Assembly: GCA_001931905.2 (NCBI GenBank)
Contig: MSJI02000238.1
Span: 1 to 43,691, forward strand
Direction: 5' to 3'
Source: Cladosporium sp. IMV 00045
Lineage: Eukaryota > Ascomycota > Dothideomycetes > Cladosporiales > Cladosporiaceae
Length of the DNA stretch: 43,691 bases
Made by a program: the position numbers and the translations under genes. Each line of letters starts with the position of its first letter. Position 1 is the first letter of the stretch. Of the stretch, positions 10,392 to 21,344 are shown in pieces. Under the pieces are notes generated by a model. The model had not been told where the DNA came from. It saw only the letters and a list, made by a program, of their open reading frames with translations, and made no database searches.

Positions 10392-12036
10392 ATGCCTCCC
10401 GTACGTACCACCTCATCTTCCCGCGTCACACGAGATCTTCCAATCGTGTGAAAAACCTCATCGTCGCGTTGTTGCTGACACATCACCAGGCAAGAGTTGC
10501 CCGACGGGCTGTCACTGACGAGAACGCCGAGAACGTCGGCACCACGCGCCTGACGCGTGCCAAAGCCGCTGCTCTCGAGACATCTGCTGCCGACCCTCCC
10601 AAAAAGGCTCTGACTACCAAGCGCACCACCACCGCTCCCGCCAATGGCGCCGTCGCTACCCGCAAGCGTGCCGCCCTCGGAGACGTGAGCAATGTTGCAA
10701 AGAACGACGCGGTCGAGACCGCCGACGCGAAGAAGGGCGCCGCTGGCAAGAACACACTGGCATCAAAGTCCGCAAAGCCTACTGGCGTCCAAAAACCCGC
10801 TGCGCGTACTACTACTACCACCACCTCCACTCGCGCTGCCCTCGGCGCCAAGCCTACCAACAATGCTTCCTCGGAACTGAAGAGACCCGCCAGCGGCTCT
10901 GGTGTTGGCGGACCTGTCGTCAAGAAGCGTAACACGTCCGCGACCAAGCCTGCCCCGATTCTGGACGTGGAGGAGGAAGAGGTCTCCGAGAATGTGCCGC
11001 CAACCAAGAACGGTGCTGTCGCTGAGAAGAGCCAGTCTAAGATCCTCTTCACTTCCAAGGACCTTGCACTTGACGACGACGAGCTGGACCACAAGACTCT
11101 CGAGGAGCTGTCAAAGGAGGCCAAGGACCTCGACTCTGAGGACCTCGACGACCCTCTCATGGTCGCCGAGTACGTGCACGAGATTTTCGACTACATGAAG
11201 AAGCTCGAGATCGCTACCCTCCCCAACCCGGACTACATGGACAGCCAGGACGAACTCGAGTGGAAGATGCGTGGCATCCTTGTTGACTGGCTGCTCGAGG
11301 TTCACACGCGCTTTAGGCTGCTGCCTGAGACCCTCTTCCTTGCGGTCAACATCATCGACCGCTTCCTTTCCTGCAAGGTTGTCCAGCTCGACCGCCTTCA
11401 GCTTGTCGGTGTCACCGCCATGTTCATCGCCTCCAAGTACGAGGAGGTCCTTTCGCCACACGTCCAGAACTTCAAACACGTCGCCGATGATGGCTTCACC
11501 GAGGCCGAGATCCTCCAGGCCGAACGTTTTGTCCTCGGTGCTCTCGACTATGACCTCTCCTACCCCAACCCCATGAACTTCCTCCGTCGTATCTCCAAGG
11601 CCGACAACTACGACATTCAGACCCGTACTCTCGGCAAGTACCTCCTCGAGATTGGCTGCCTCGACCACCGCTTCCTCCAGTACCCCCCGAGTCACGTCGC
11701 CGCCGCGGCTATGTACCTGGCCCGTGCCGTGCTCGAGCGTGGCGAGTGGGATGCTACCCTTGCTCACTACGCCGGATACACCGAGCATGACATCCAGCCT
11801 GTCTTCAAGCTCATGGTCGACTACCTTCACGGCCCCGTCGTTCACGATGCCTTCTTCCGCAAATACGCCAGCAAGAAGTTCCTGAAGGGTAAGATCCTCT
11901 TTTGCTCCTGTCATATCTTTTCATGTGCTAACTTCTCTCAGCTTCCATCATTCTTCGCCAATGGGCAAAGAAGAACGCACCCAAGTACCTCGACAATGTC
12001 TCAGACGCTTCGAGCGGCAAGACCCCTCGTTCATAG
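10392..12036 (+). CDS. nimE: G2/mitotic-specific B-type cyclin (3 exons)
   Basis: Exons 10392-10400 (only ATG CCT CCC), 10490-11888 and 11942-12036 encode 500 residues. The introns are 89 nt (GTACGT...CAG, CTGAC branch) and 53 nt. A destruction box RAALGDVSN lies at residues 63-71 in an unstructured Ala/Thr/Lys-rich N-terminus, as expected for APC/C-mediated degradation. The cyclin box starts at about residue 253 and includes MRGILVDWLLEVHTRF. It continues with FLAVNIIDRFLS, KYEEVLSPHVQNF and the C-terminal cyclin fold (YPPSHVAAAAMYLAR). The last exon ends in LDNVSDASSGKTPRS. By family this protein activates Cdk1/NimX for mitotic entry in the nucleus. The symbol follows the Aspergillus orthologue and is tentative; an S. 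pombe Cdc13-type name would be equally apt. Confidence 0.93.
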
Positions 12037-13328
12037 TTCTGCATTTAATGCACCGTGGCTAAACATCTGGTGCGCATCAGGGTACCGTTTGCCAACCAGT
12101 CACGTTGGTGAGCCGGACAGGCATGTCCGTCGCTCGCTCGACTTTACCCATCCACTGCCGAGATCTACACAACCGGTCGCCGCGCACCCAGTCGGGACCG
12201 GCAGCCAGATCCTCTCCAAATCAGCCCGTTGACGGTAGAGCTGTCCCATGGGAGGACATTAATGGCCTTCCTTCCTACGAATTCAAAAGCAAGAAAAGAA
12301 AGCAAAACAAGCATGATTGGAATGGAATAGATGACAATTCCAAACACCCCCATCACATTCTCGCATCCGCTCATACACAACACAACACACACACACAACA
12401 ACGAGATCAGCTCTGCCACTGTTTTCTACTGCACCCCAAATGAGCGTTTTATCTTCTTTCTTTTTTGCTTTAATTCCCCCCAACCATCATCCCTCGGAAA
12501 GGCATCAAATAGCATCTGCTATTTTTCGACAAGGGACATTGCTGTTTTCAACGGGCGTTTCAAGGCGAAGGTCTACGGATTCTTCGAGGTGGAGCTTTTG
12601 CTGCTAGTATTTTTTGATTGGTTTTTTTTTCGGGTCCACTTGGTTTCGCAAGCGGGTCTGTTGTCGTTCCTGTTTGGATTACATTGTGGGATTCTTGACG
12701 TGTACGGAGTAGGCTTGGGTTTTCATCAGGGAGGGTTTAGGGATCGATCAATCGAAAGATGCATTTTCAATATTTGGGTTCCCTTGTCACTGTAACAGTG
12801 AGTCTTTGATGCTGTGGATCGTGGACCTCTATTGCTTAAGTCCACGCGGAGCCCTGAAGAGGTGGTTTGTTTGGTCGAATACGCTGTCGTCAAACATTGA
12901 CGCCTCAGTTGTTCATCAGCGTTGTGGTTTAATGATGTAGCAAAGGGTTAGACCCTGTCATAAGCTTGTCTTCCTTGGGTCATCATGAAGTGATCAAAAG
13001 CTATAAGATATTTGAATCTTATCTCGCTTAGGCTAGGGGTTCTTACTGCTCATTCGTCAACGCCACTGAGTGTAACTTTGTTATTCATCAGTACGTGGTC
13101 ACGAGTGAAAGCTTACATTGACTTCGCGCGCTCATCCGGCATGCAGCTTGCTTGTGCATGTGCTTACGGTGGCTTGCATGATATGAGCACTCATTCCTCG
13201 AGCTTTGCCTTTCAGCCCCTCCCTTACGATAATGTCTCTTAGGACGAGAAGCTCAGCCGCCTGGAGCTCTCACCACCACCTCTTGCTCCGATTGAAAATC
13301 ACGTCTAACATCACCACATCCATTCAAA
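12037..13328. other. Intergenic, cyclin B to MFS transporter
   Basis: 1.3 kb without a supported gene. It holds the cyclin 3' end and the MFS promoter. A short CA-rich microsatellite and T-rich runs (about 12605-12635) are visible. The longest frame, 12331-12795, has poly-Phe low complexity and no family signal. Confidence 0.6.
12375..12401. repeat. CA-rich microsatellite
   Basis: A run of ACACAACACAACACACAC type, about 27 bases long, in the region 3' of the cyclin gene. It is a simple repeat with no sign of function. Confidence 0.8.
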
Positions 13329-15697
13329 ATGAACGAAGAAGACCAATGGATGCGCAACGCCGAGCGCGACGCCAGTCCTGAGCGATTCGCAGGCTCCCCT
13401 CCCTCATCCGCCCAACACTCCCAACAACAAACCAGCTCATCCCCCTCCAAAACCCAACCGAACCCCCTATCCCGCACGACCACCACCCAAACCTCCACCT
13501 CCAGCACCTCCAGCGTCTCCAGCGCCTCCATCCAACGAGAAGAAATCGCCATCTCCCGCCTCCCGACCCAGCACGACGATGCCGCCGGTCTCGAACGCCA
13601 CGCCACAGCCCTGAGCCGCATCCAAACCGCCCGCAGCCAGCAATCGCACACCGTCGGCGGCGGCCTGCGCAGCCGCACCGCGACGCGAGAGTCCAAACGC
13701 CCCCTGCCGGCTTTCGGAGGCGGCAAAGCATACCCTCCCATGCTGCCGGAACGCGACGAGTATGTTGTCGAATTCGACGGTCCGAATGATCCCCTGCACG
13801 CGCAGAATTGGCCGTTGATGCGGAAGATGCCCGTGGCAGTTACGCTGGGCTTTGTGACGCTCACGGCGGCGTTTGGCTCGTCGATTTTCTCCGCCGCTAT
13901 TGGGTCTGTGGCGGCGCAGTATGGGATATCGCGCGAGGTGGGGATTTTGGGCGTCTCGCTGTATGTGCTGGGCTTCGCCACGGGTCCGATCGTTTGGGCG
14001 CCAATGTCGGAGTTGTATGGACGAAGGTGGCCACTGATCGTTTCGTCGTTTGGCTTTTCGATTTTCAATATTGCTGTGGCGGTGGGGAAGGATGTGCAGA
14101 CGATTTTTATTTGTAGGTTCTTCGGGGGTTTCATGGGAGCGTGTCCGTTGACGGTTGTGGGGGCGGTTTTCGCGGATATGTTGTGAGTATTCTTAGTCAT
14201 GTGGTTGGTGAGGGGTGGTTTGATGGTTTTGCTGACGATGGTGGGATAGTAATAATCGACAAAGAGGGCTGGCGATTTCGGTATTTTCGATGACGGTTTT
14301 TAGCGGGTGAGGCTGTCCTCTCGATGTTCGATATGGATGGTTTTGCTGAATTGTTAACAGACCTTTGCTTGCACCGTTCATTGGCGGCTTCATCAACATG
14401 TCCTATCTCGGATGGAGGTGGACAGAGTACATTACCGCCATCATGGGCTTCCTAGGGGTAAATTCATGGTGCAAAACCCACTTGAGAAGAACCGAACTGA
14501 CTTTATCTCAGCTGGGTCTGGAAATCCTCCTCTTGGAAGAAACATACCCACCAATCATCCTGGTCAACAAAGCAGCTGAATTGCGAAGACGAACGCAGAA
14601 CTGGGGCATCCACGCCAAACAAGAAGAAATCGAAGTCGACCTCCGAGAATTGCTAGAAAAGAACGTGTCTCGCCCGCTACGTCTCCTGTTCACGGAGCCC
14701 ATCATTCTGGCTATCAGCATCTACATGGCTTTCGTCTACGGTTTGCTTTATCTCTTCTTGACGTTCTATCCTATTGTCTTTCAGCAGATCCATGGATTCA
14801 ATCAAGGAGTTGGAGGTGTTAGTAGAACACGATCCATTGCTTCCTAGGTGTATTGCTGACTTGTCATCGCAGCTACCCTTCTTCGGCATGATCCTCGGTA
14901 CGCAATTCCAGGCTCAGAAACAAGACCCAGAATAGAAGCAAGCTGACAAACCCAGGCGAACTCCTCGCCGGCGCCTACATGATCGCCCTCTCCCCCTCCT
15001 ACAACCGCAAACTGGCCGCAAACAACAACATGCCCGTCCCAGAATGGCGACTCCCACCCGTCATGATCGGCGGAGTCAGTTTCGGCCTCGGCCTCTTCTG
15101 GTTCGCTTGGACAGGGTTTCGAGCGGACATTCACTGGATCGCACCGACGCTGTCCGGCCTGGCGACGGGTTTTGGCATTCTTTCGATTTTTTTGAATTGT
15201 CTCAATTACCTCATTGATGCATACCTCATGTTTGCCGCTTCGGCGATTGCTGCGAATACGTTCTTGAGGAGTTTGGCGGGGGCTGGGTTTCCGTTGTTTG
15301 CGCGGTGAGTGAAGAAGAGCTTGTCGATGTGAATGGGACATGTTGGCTGACGTTCTCGTAGGCAAATGATCGAAGGTATGGGCGTCGGACCCGCCGGCAG
15401 CCTCCTCGGTGGCGTAGCTTTGGCTCTAGTGCCTATGCCGGTGCTGTTCTACTATTACGGCGCTAGGCTCAGGGAGAAAAGCAAGTTTGCTCCAACGTTA
15501 GTAGAACTTTTTCAACCCTGCGTGAGGTTTGTGAAGGCGATAGTGTTGACATTCTTGTGCTTAGATTCTCCTCTGCGAATCAAGACAGCCATGATAAAGA
15601 AAGTAGCGAAGAGGATCTGGAAAATGGTGTCAACGGGAAGGCAGAAACGGAGGGTATCGTTGGCTCAGAGCCGGTCGAAGAGCGCCGCTCTAGCTAA
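13329..15697 (+). CDS. MFS drug:H+ antiporter-type transporter (DHA1 family, 8 exons)
   Basis: I join exons 13329-14182, 14250-14306, 14361-14457, 14512-14817, 14873-14897, 14956-15304, 15362-15496 and 15565-15697 into 651 residues. Every junction keeps frame and has GT-AG ends; the introns are 54-68 nt. A ~150-residue Ser/Thr/Pro-rich cytoplasmic N-terminus leads to NDPLHAQNWP, the signature just before TM1 in fungal DHA1 transporters. Motif A is seen in GPIVWAPMSELYGRRWPL between TM2 and TM3. Twelve membrane segments are expected, with a long acidic cytoplasmic loop (KQEEIEVDLRELLEKN) between TM6 and TM7. The tail is hydrophilic and Ser/Glu-rich. The family exports drugs, polyamines or secondary metabolites at the plasma membrane; I cannot give a substrate. 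It converges with the DUF829 gene 92 bases away. Confidence 0.9.
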
Positions 15698-15789
15698 GCT
15701 GGTAATGGAGAAGAAGTTTTGCCTAGTAGGAAGCAGTAGAATGGCTACACCAGAAATGCAAACCTATCAATACACCCCATCAATCACAA

Positions 15790-16659
15790 TCAGCCAACCG
15801 ACTGCGCAACAACCCTCCCCACAGCCCCCCAATACTCCTCCCCATGCGCCAACGCATGCGCACAATGCCTACTATCCTCAAACCTCACCTCCTGCACCCT
15901 TACGAACCCCTTCCCCCTCGCATCCTCCGCATGACTCGCCACATCCTCACCCAACACCAATTCATCCGCATCGGAATAGACATAAAGCCTCGGCACTCGC
16001 ACATCAAAGAATGTCGAATCATTCAGTTGCCGTCTAATCTTCGCCATGACGTGCTCAGCGTTGAAGAGGATGAAGAATAAACCGAACATGCAAATCATGA
16101 GGTGGATGAGTGGGACGCCGATGATTTGGGCGAGAGGGTGTTTGGGCAGAGAGAGCGAGAAGGCGTGCACGGAGCGTTGGTAGGTTCCTTCGCCGGGGCA
16201 GCTGTCGAGGATGACGGCGTTGAAGGCATTTTGGCGGTGGCAGGCGGGGAGGGTGGTGATGAGGTTTAGGGCGGAGACGGCGCCGCCGTTGGAGAAGGCG
16301 TGCATGATTATACGGCGTTGCGGCAGGTCTGGTGAGGTGAGGTGGTAGAGGAGAACTTCTCGGGCGGTTGCGAGGCGGTCATGGAGGTGTTGGGCGCGGG
16401 AGCTGAAGACGTGGCTGAGGGAGGTGTTGAGGACGTCGCTGACGGTGGATTCTAGGATGAGGATTTCCGCGGCGGGGAAGGTTTGGAGGTATTGTTGGGT
16501 GTATTTGGAGATGTGCTTGCGGTGGGCCGACATCCAGGTGCAGAGGACTATGAGGGAGATATCATTTTGGTCTACGGCGGTGGGTGACGGTCGGTAGTAG
16601 GATATCTTGTCTGTGAGAACGGTGAAGTCCCATGGTGCTTGTTCTGGTGTTGTCGACAT
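15790..16659 (-). CDS. DUF829/TMEM53-family alpha/beta-hydrolase-like protein
   Basis: Single exon, 289 residues. The protein resembles the DUF829 (TMEM53/PaxU) family. It opens with a beta strand ISLIVLCTWMSA, then HAFSNGG gives a nucleophile-elbow-like G/A-x-S-x-G site with Ser123. LYVYSDADELV supplies a candidate acid (Asp230) and SRHCAH a candidate His265. A hydrophobic stretch at about 179-200 (IIGVPLIHLMICMFGLFFILF) may anchor it in a membrane. PaxU-type members occur in fungal indole-diterpene clusters, but no such cluster is visible here. The substrate is unknown. Its 3' end converges on the MFS transporter gene. Confidence 0.82.
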   Translation of the reverse strand: MSTTPEQAPWDFTVLTDKISYYRPSPTAVDQNDISLIVLCTWMSAHRKHISKYTQQYLQTFPAAEILILESTVSDVLNTSLSHVFSSRAQHLHDRLATAREVLLYHLTSPDLPQRRIIMHAFSNGGAVSALNLITTLPACHRQNAFNAVILDSCPGEGTYQRSVHAFSLSLPKHPLAQIIGVPLIHLMICMFGLFFILFNAEHVMAKIRRQLNDSTFFDVRVPRLYVYSDADELVLGEDVASHAEDARGKGFVRVQEVRFEDSRHCAHALAHGEEYWGAVGRVVAQSVG

Positions 16660-17246
16660 TGGGTGATGTTATCTGTCTGCTGCACAGGGCATTCGTGATG
16701 ATAGGTGTAAATTGAAAACCTCACTATGACATATCTTTCCAGTTGATGTAATAAGAAGGTCTTAGTATCTACAAATAGTGAACGGAAACGGCATGTGTTG
16801 TTGAACCCGTGTTCCTAGTGCCGAGATCGTACAAGCGAAGGCAAGCCAAGCTTGGAAGAAACACGGGGCGGGAAACAATGTTCAAAACAATCACCAACCA
16901 TTCATTAATACCATCACCTTCTTCATCATGGCTGCTCACCAGCCAAAGTCCCTATGTGATGGCCGTCACACAAAGGCATCATGTAAGGAGCATGCCTCTT
17001 GTGGCAGACCGTGAGTTGGGCTGGCATGGCGCCACCTAAGCGCCATACTGAAGCTGGCTGGCTGAGCCTGTGTGATTGTACTTCCAGGCAGACATGCATG
17101 ACAGGCTGAGTTGTCTGATAGACCTCTTGTGAGGCTGACAGGGCACTGCTTCCACGTTCTCACACACCCTCAACCCTCTAGATTTCCTGAGCCAGCCTTC
17201 CAGGTATGCCCCACCCAGCACGCATGCTGGGATATACTGGCCGAGC
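16660..17246. other. Intergenic, divergent between DUF829 gene and NACHT-ankyrin NLR
   Basis: Nearly 600 bases with the two start codons pointing outward, so both promoters lie here. Only short frames are present and I see no RNA gene. Confidence 0.55.
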
Positions 17247-20200
17247 ATGCAAAATTCGTGCCAATACGCAAATGGATGCGAACGGATCCAACGAGACGAA
17301 AGCCGAGATTCTTCGCGTCACTTTTCGCAAGAACAAGAGGGGCACCACGACGAAGGACCTTTGCGAAAGCGAGCAAGAATTGGAGACTATGCTGGACCAT
17401 CTACTACGTCCCAGCATACGGGGCACGCAGTCAATAACAGTGTTGCGCGCGACTACGCTCGTGTGCAGTACGGCGACATACACAATGTCTATCACGGAAC
17501 GACGTCAACCGCAGCGCCGGCGCCCGCTAGTTCAGACGACCTTCTAAACTCCCTGAGCTTCATCCAAATGGATGTTCGCCAGGAAAACATTGCAAGAGCA
17601 TACTCGACCACTTGCCAATGGTTATATGACAGACCTGAGTACAAAGCCTGGCGGAATCCGCATCAGAGGATTGACCATCAGGGCTTCTTTTGGATAAAAA
17701 GCAAACCAGGGGCAGGCAAATCTACCCTCATGAAGTTCTTGCTCAATTCGGCGAAGCAACATTTGCCACAAGATAACATCATCTCATTCTTTTTCAATGC
17801 GCGAGGGGACCAGCTGGAGCAATCAATCGAGGGCATGTATCGTCACCTGCTTTACCAACTACTGAAGACGATACCGAGGCTACAATATGTGCTCCAACTT
17901 CCAAACGCCTATGACGCTTTCCAACATGGCTGGCCAGTAGATAAGCTCAAGTCACTCTTTCGAGAGGCGGTACTTTCTATGGAAAAGGATCGCTTGACTT
18001 GCTTCATCGATGCTCTGGACGAGTGTCCAGAAGATCAGGTACGGGACTTGATAGAATATCTGGAGGACCTTGGCGAGTCGCTAGACTCAGGTGAAATCAG
18101 CCTTCACATCTGCTTTTCTAGCCGACACTATCCAAACGTCAACATCGCCAAGTGTCAGCATCTCACCCTGGACGGCCAAGAAGGGCATCAACAAGACATC
18201 GCCAGTTACATAAAGCGAAAACTCCACGGCAGAGGCAAAAAAATCGAAACGGCCGAATTCGCAATTCGAGAAAAGGCACATGGCGTCTTCCTCTGGGCCG
18301 TCCTTGTCGTGCAGATACTGAACAAAGAGATCGATCGCGGCAACGTACACAACCTTCAACGTCGTCTTGAAGAGATCCCTGCTGGACTGCATGAGCTTTT
18401 TCAAGATATATTGGGTCGAGGTATCGAGGATGATGAACACCTCGTCCCCATACTCCGATGGATCATGTACGCCAAGCGACCACTGTCACGCGAGGAGCTC
18501 TATTTCGCCATTCACAGTGGAGCGCAACATTCTATTGCATTGAAGCCGTGGGACAGCGATGAAATTGACTTAAAATCGATGGACCTTTTCATCTTGAATT
18601 GTTCTAAAGGTCTGGCAGAAATGACTCGCGGCAAGAAGCCTACTGTGCAGTTCATCCATGAATCCGTCCGGGACTATCTTCGTGAATCCGGGCTCCAAAA
18701 ACTCCAATCCAGTCCAAGGGCGGCCTCCGATGGCTTGTCACACGATTACCTCAAACAGTGCTGCTGGAATCTGATGACACAGAAGGTACTGGAACATCTC
18801 ACCCTGCCGACGCCCCTTCCAAAAGCGAAATCAGACGAGGCCAAACGACTCCGGGAACGAGCGTCAAGATTTTACCCATTCTTGGAATATGCTAACAGCT
18901 ACATGACCCATCATGCAGAGCTAGCATCATCTCATGGAATTTGCCAGGCAGTCTTTGTCAAGTCCTTTCCGGCGCGCACCTGGATCAAGATCCATGACAA
19001 TTTTGCGGTCCACGGTACTCGGCGGCTCGGACATTCAATGGCCACTGGTCCTGACGTCTTCGTTCAGCAAAGAAATTGGCATCTCTTCGAGCTTAGCATA
19101 CGGTTGGAGAATTCTCCAGTGAACTCAGATCAGGGTGAATCAGCTCTCAGTGCAGCGCCGAACAGTGACACTGCAGGTTTACTCATGCATCTTTTTGAGG
19201 AACTCGTTTCTCCTGCGACTTATTATCGCAGGACCCTGGAGCTGGCTATGGATAGCCAAAGCTTGGCAGCATTGCGCGTGACTCTCAAGCGCATGCCGAA
19301 GGCCGTGCTTGCCAGTCATTCCGTGGCCACTTTGAGACACTCTTCAGCTCTTGGCGACTCGGACATCCTTAGGACTTTAATAGATCATGGACTCTACATC
19401 AGCGATGTTACTGAGCTCGGAAAAAGTTTCATTCTGGAACCTGCAATCAGCAACGGTCATGAAGCCTTTGTGAAGCTATTGCTGGAGCACTTTCGGACAA
19501 TCGATGATACGACACTCACAAGCGCATTCCGCCAAGCACTAGGTGAAGAGAATATGTCTATTGCTCGAACTTTATTACAACATGCAGATAGCAAGGGCGT
19601 GGGCATATCTTCGTCCAGCCGCGTACTGTGCAATGCGCTCCACGAAGCATCGGGAGATGGGAACTTTCGTCTTGTACAACTGCTACTTCAAATTGGAGCT
19701 GACCCTTCTTTTGGGCTTGTTCAAGCATCCAGAGCAGGGCATGAAGCGGTCGTGAGGCTGCTCCTCGAGAGTGACATTAACGCCGACTTTTCATCCACCA
19801 CAGGGCGCAGAGCACTTCATGAGGCTTCAAGTGCAGGACGCGAAGCTGTCGTACGACTACTACTGGAGAAAGGCGTTGATGTCAACCCCGTATATTTGCT
19901 AAGGCGTAGCGCACTTCACGAGGCTTCAATTGCAGGGCATGAAGCTGTCGTACGGCTACTCCTCGAGAAAGGCGCTGACGCCAATCATGTGTGTTCCTTA
20001 CAACGCAGCGCACTGAACGAGGCTTCAAAGAACGGACATGAAGGTATCGTACGGCTGCTCCTGACAAATGGCGCTGATGTCAATCATGCATCTTTCACGG
20101 GGCGCAGCGCACTTCACGAAGCTTCGCAAGCAGGTCAGGAACCTGTCGTACGGGCGCTCCTTGAGCATGGCGCCGACCTCAGTCTTCTAACAGACAAAGG

Positions 20201-20375
20201 CCGCACATCGCTCGACGAAGCGCATAGCAATGGGTACGTTTCCATTGTGGCATTGCTTGACGAGTGGCACCGGCGTCAAGTCGCTTCAAGACCGCTGGTT
20301 CGAAGTACATCCGGAGATGGAGGCGAGTCGACAGCACCACTACTACACGAGTCAGAACCAGAGATTGATAATTGA
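17247..20375 (+). CDS. NACHT-ankyrin NLR-type receptor
   Basis: One 1042-residue frame without introns. Residues 1-62 are polar and carry a basic RKRAR patch. At 66-84 is a segment containing ARVQYGDIHNVYH, which resembles HET-s-type amyloid motifs (see findings). Residues ~98-140 (MDVRQENIARAYSTTCQWLYDR) are the usual lead-in to fungal NACHT domains. Walker A is KPGAGKST (~152-159) and Walker B is CFIDALDEC (~252-260). FIHESVRDYL (~470) belongs to the winged-helix-like region after NACHT. From about residue 690 to 1020 there are ankyrin repeats, the last five almost identical. Fungal proteins of this build act as STAND-type sensors in heterokaryon incompatibility or cell death; the ligand is unknown. 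The start could instead lie at 17272 in another frame if an early intron exists. Confidence 0.88.
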   Translation: MQNSCQYANGCERIQRDESRDSSRHFSQEQEGHHDEGPLRKRARIGDYAGPSTTSQHTGHAVNNSVARDYARVQYGDIHNVYHGTTSTAAPAPASSDDLLNSLSFIQMDVRQENIARAYSTTCQWLYDRPEYKAWRNPHQRIDHQGFFWIKSKPGAGKSTLMKFLLNSAKQHLPQDNIISFFFNARGDQLEQSIEGMYRHLLYQLLKTIPRLQYVLQLPNAYDAFQHGWPVDKLKSLFREAVLSMEKDRLTCFIDALDECPEDQVRDLIEYLEDLGESLDSGEISLHICFSSRHYPNVNIAKCQHLTLDGQEGHQQDIASYIKRKLHGRGKKIETAEFAIREKAHGVFLWAVLVVQILNKEIDRGNVHNLQRRLEEIPAGLHELFQDILGRGIEDDEHLVPILRWIMYAKRPLSREELYFAIHSGAQHSIALKPWDSDEIDLKSMDLFILNCSKGLAEMTRGKKPTVQFIHESVRDYLRESGLQKLQSSPRAASDGLSHDYLKQCCWNLMTQKVLEHLTLPTPLPKAKSDEAKRLRERASRFYPFLEYANSYMTHHAELASSHGICQAVFVKSFPARTWIKIHDNFAVHGTRRLGHSMATGPDVFVQQRNWHLFELSIRLENSPVNSDQGESALSAAPNSDTAGLLMHLFEELVSPATYYRRTLELAMDSQSLAALRVTLKRMPKAVLASHSVATLRHSSALGDSDILRTLIDHGLYISDVTELGKSFILEPAISNGHEAFVKLLLEHFRTIDDTTLTSAFRQALGEENMSIARTLLQHADSKGVGISSSSRVLCNALHEASGDGNFRLVQLLLQIGADPSFGLVQASRAGHEAVVRLLLESDINADFSSTTGRRALHEASSAGREAVVRLLLEKGVDVNPVYLLRRSALHEASIAGHEAVVRLLLEKGADANHVCSLQRSALNEASKNGHEGIVRLLLTNGADVNHASFTGRSALHEASQAGQEPVVRALLEHGADLSLLTDKGRTSLDEAHSNGYVSIVALLDEWHRRQVASRPLVRSTSGDGGESTAPLLHESEPEIDN
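19803..20198 (+). repeat. Four tandem 99-bp ankyrin-coding units
   Basis: Units at 19803-19901, 19902-20000, 20001-20099 and 20100-20198 each encode 33 residues of form GRSALHEASxAGxEAVVRLL plus LEKGADVN. They share long identical DNA stretches, for example around GAAGCTGTCGTACG. A fifth, diverged unit follows from 20199. This lies in the sensor end of the NACHT-ankyrin gene. Confidence 0.9.
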
Positions 20376-21344
20376 GAAGAGTGCAACGACGAGGAAACCA
20401 CTCGAGGTTCCCCACCTTCTCAAGACGCCGGCAGCGTGGACCCCGTGCACTATCATGCTCAACAACGATGATAGCTCGGTCGGCAGTCACGAGAACCTCG
20501 TCATTTCCACATCACGATCTCCTCGCACAAAAGGTTTGCCAGGCTTACTGTTATCTGCTTGATAGGGCGCAGCCATCTGCAACATGATAGGGACAGCGGT
20601 GTGAGCGTTCAACTTTGTGAGTTCTTCGAACAATTCAACATGAACTGTTAATCTCATTTCTGATCTATACGAATCGAAAGCGTCGAGAGTTCGCTTTCTC
20701 ATTCTTCGTTTTCTTTTTGATTATTCTAAGAACCACAACCACAAGAGTCGAAATGTGTGAGATATACCGATACCTACCTTTGTCCAAATGAAGGAGTGTT
20801 TGTTGCCTACATGTCCATGTACCTTGGGCAGCGACCTTCTGCGAAGTCGGACGCTTGTTGATGTTAGACCGCTGTCCCTACTTTTTAATGCTTGGTAGGG
20901 GAATACGGCAAGGCTTTGAGTTGCACGAACTGCCTTCCTTGCATCGTGACAGGATCACAACTGAATGTAATGTCGTAAAAAGCACAAGAAATGCGAATAA
21001 AACTGTCAATAAACTTTGACCTACTTAAGGTGAGAAAAGCGATTGGGAAAAGCCAAGGAGGACAGGTTGAAGACACTTCAACTTCCTCTCTTTATTCACA
21101 TGACAATAATCAGAACTTCGCTTTTATGTAGGTATTTTATGTGGTAGCTTCGAAAATGTTATTTCAGATGCCTCGGGCCCGGGACTGTGGTATCATCGTC
21201 GTTTCATCCAAGGCCATGATTAAAACAAGAAAAGGAAAAGGGGGAGCAAACCCTGCCAATCAAACGCCGTCGCTAAACCAAAGCCTCGTCTTTCTCTCGT
21301 CTTTGTTACCTTCTTTCCTTCTTCATCAATGCACACGCAAGCGC
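20376..21344. other. Convergent intergenic region, NACHT-ankyrin NLR / C2H2 regulator
   Basis: About 970 bases holding two 3' ends. The first ~150 bases stay open in other frames, but only as short unrelated peptides. I see no gene or RNA feature. Confidence 0.55.

Noticed and set aside
11111..11914. 267-codon minus-strand frame inside the cyclin gene
   Set aside because: Antisense of the cyclin box, explained by codon bias; the Val/Leu/Glu/Asp-rich translation has no domain.
12331..12795. 154-codon frame between cyclin B and the MFS gene
   Set aside because: Poly-Phe and Gly runs reflect T-rich 3' flanking DNA; no homologous family is recognisable.
13329..16659. Secondary-metabolite gene cluster (MFS transporter, PaxU-like protein, Zn2Cys6 regulator in the region)
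   Set aside because: No synthase, prenyltransferase, P450 or other backbone gene is present, and the regulator is separated by housekeeping genes.
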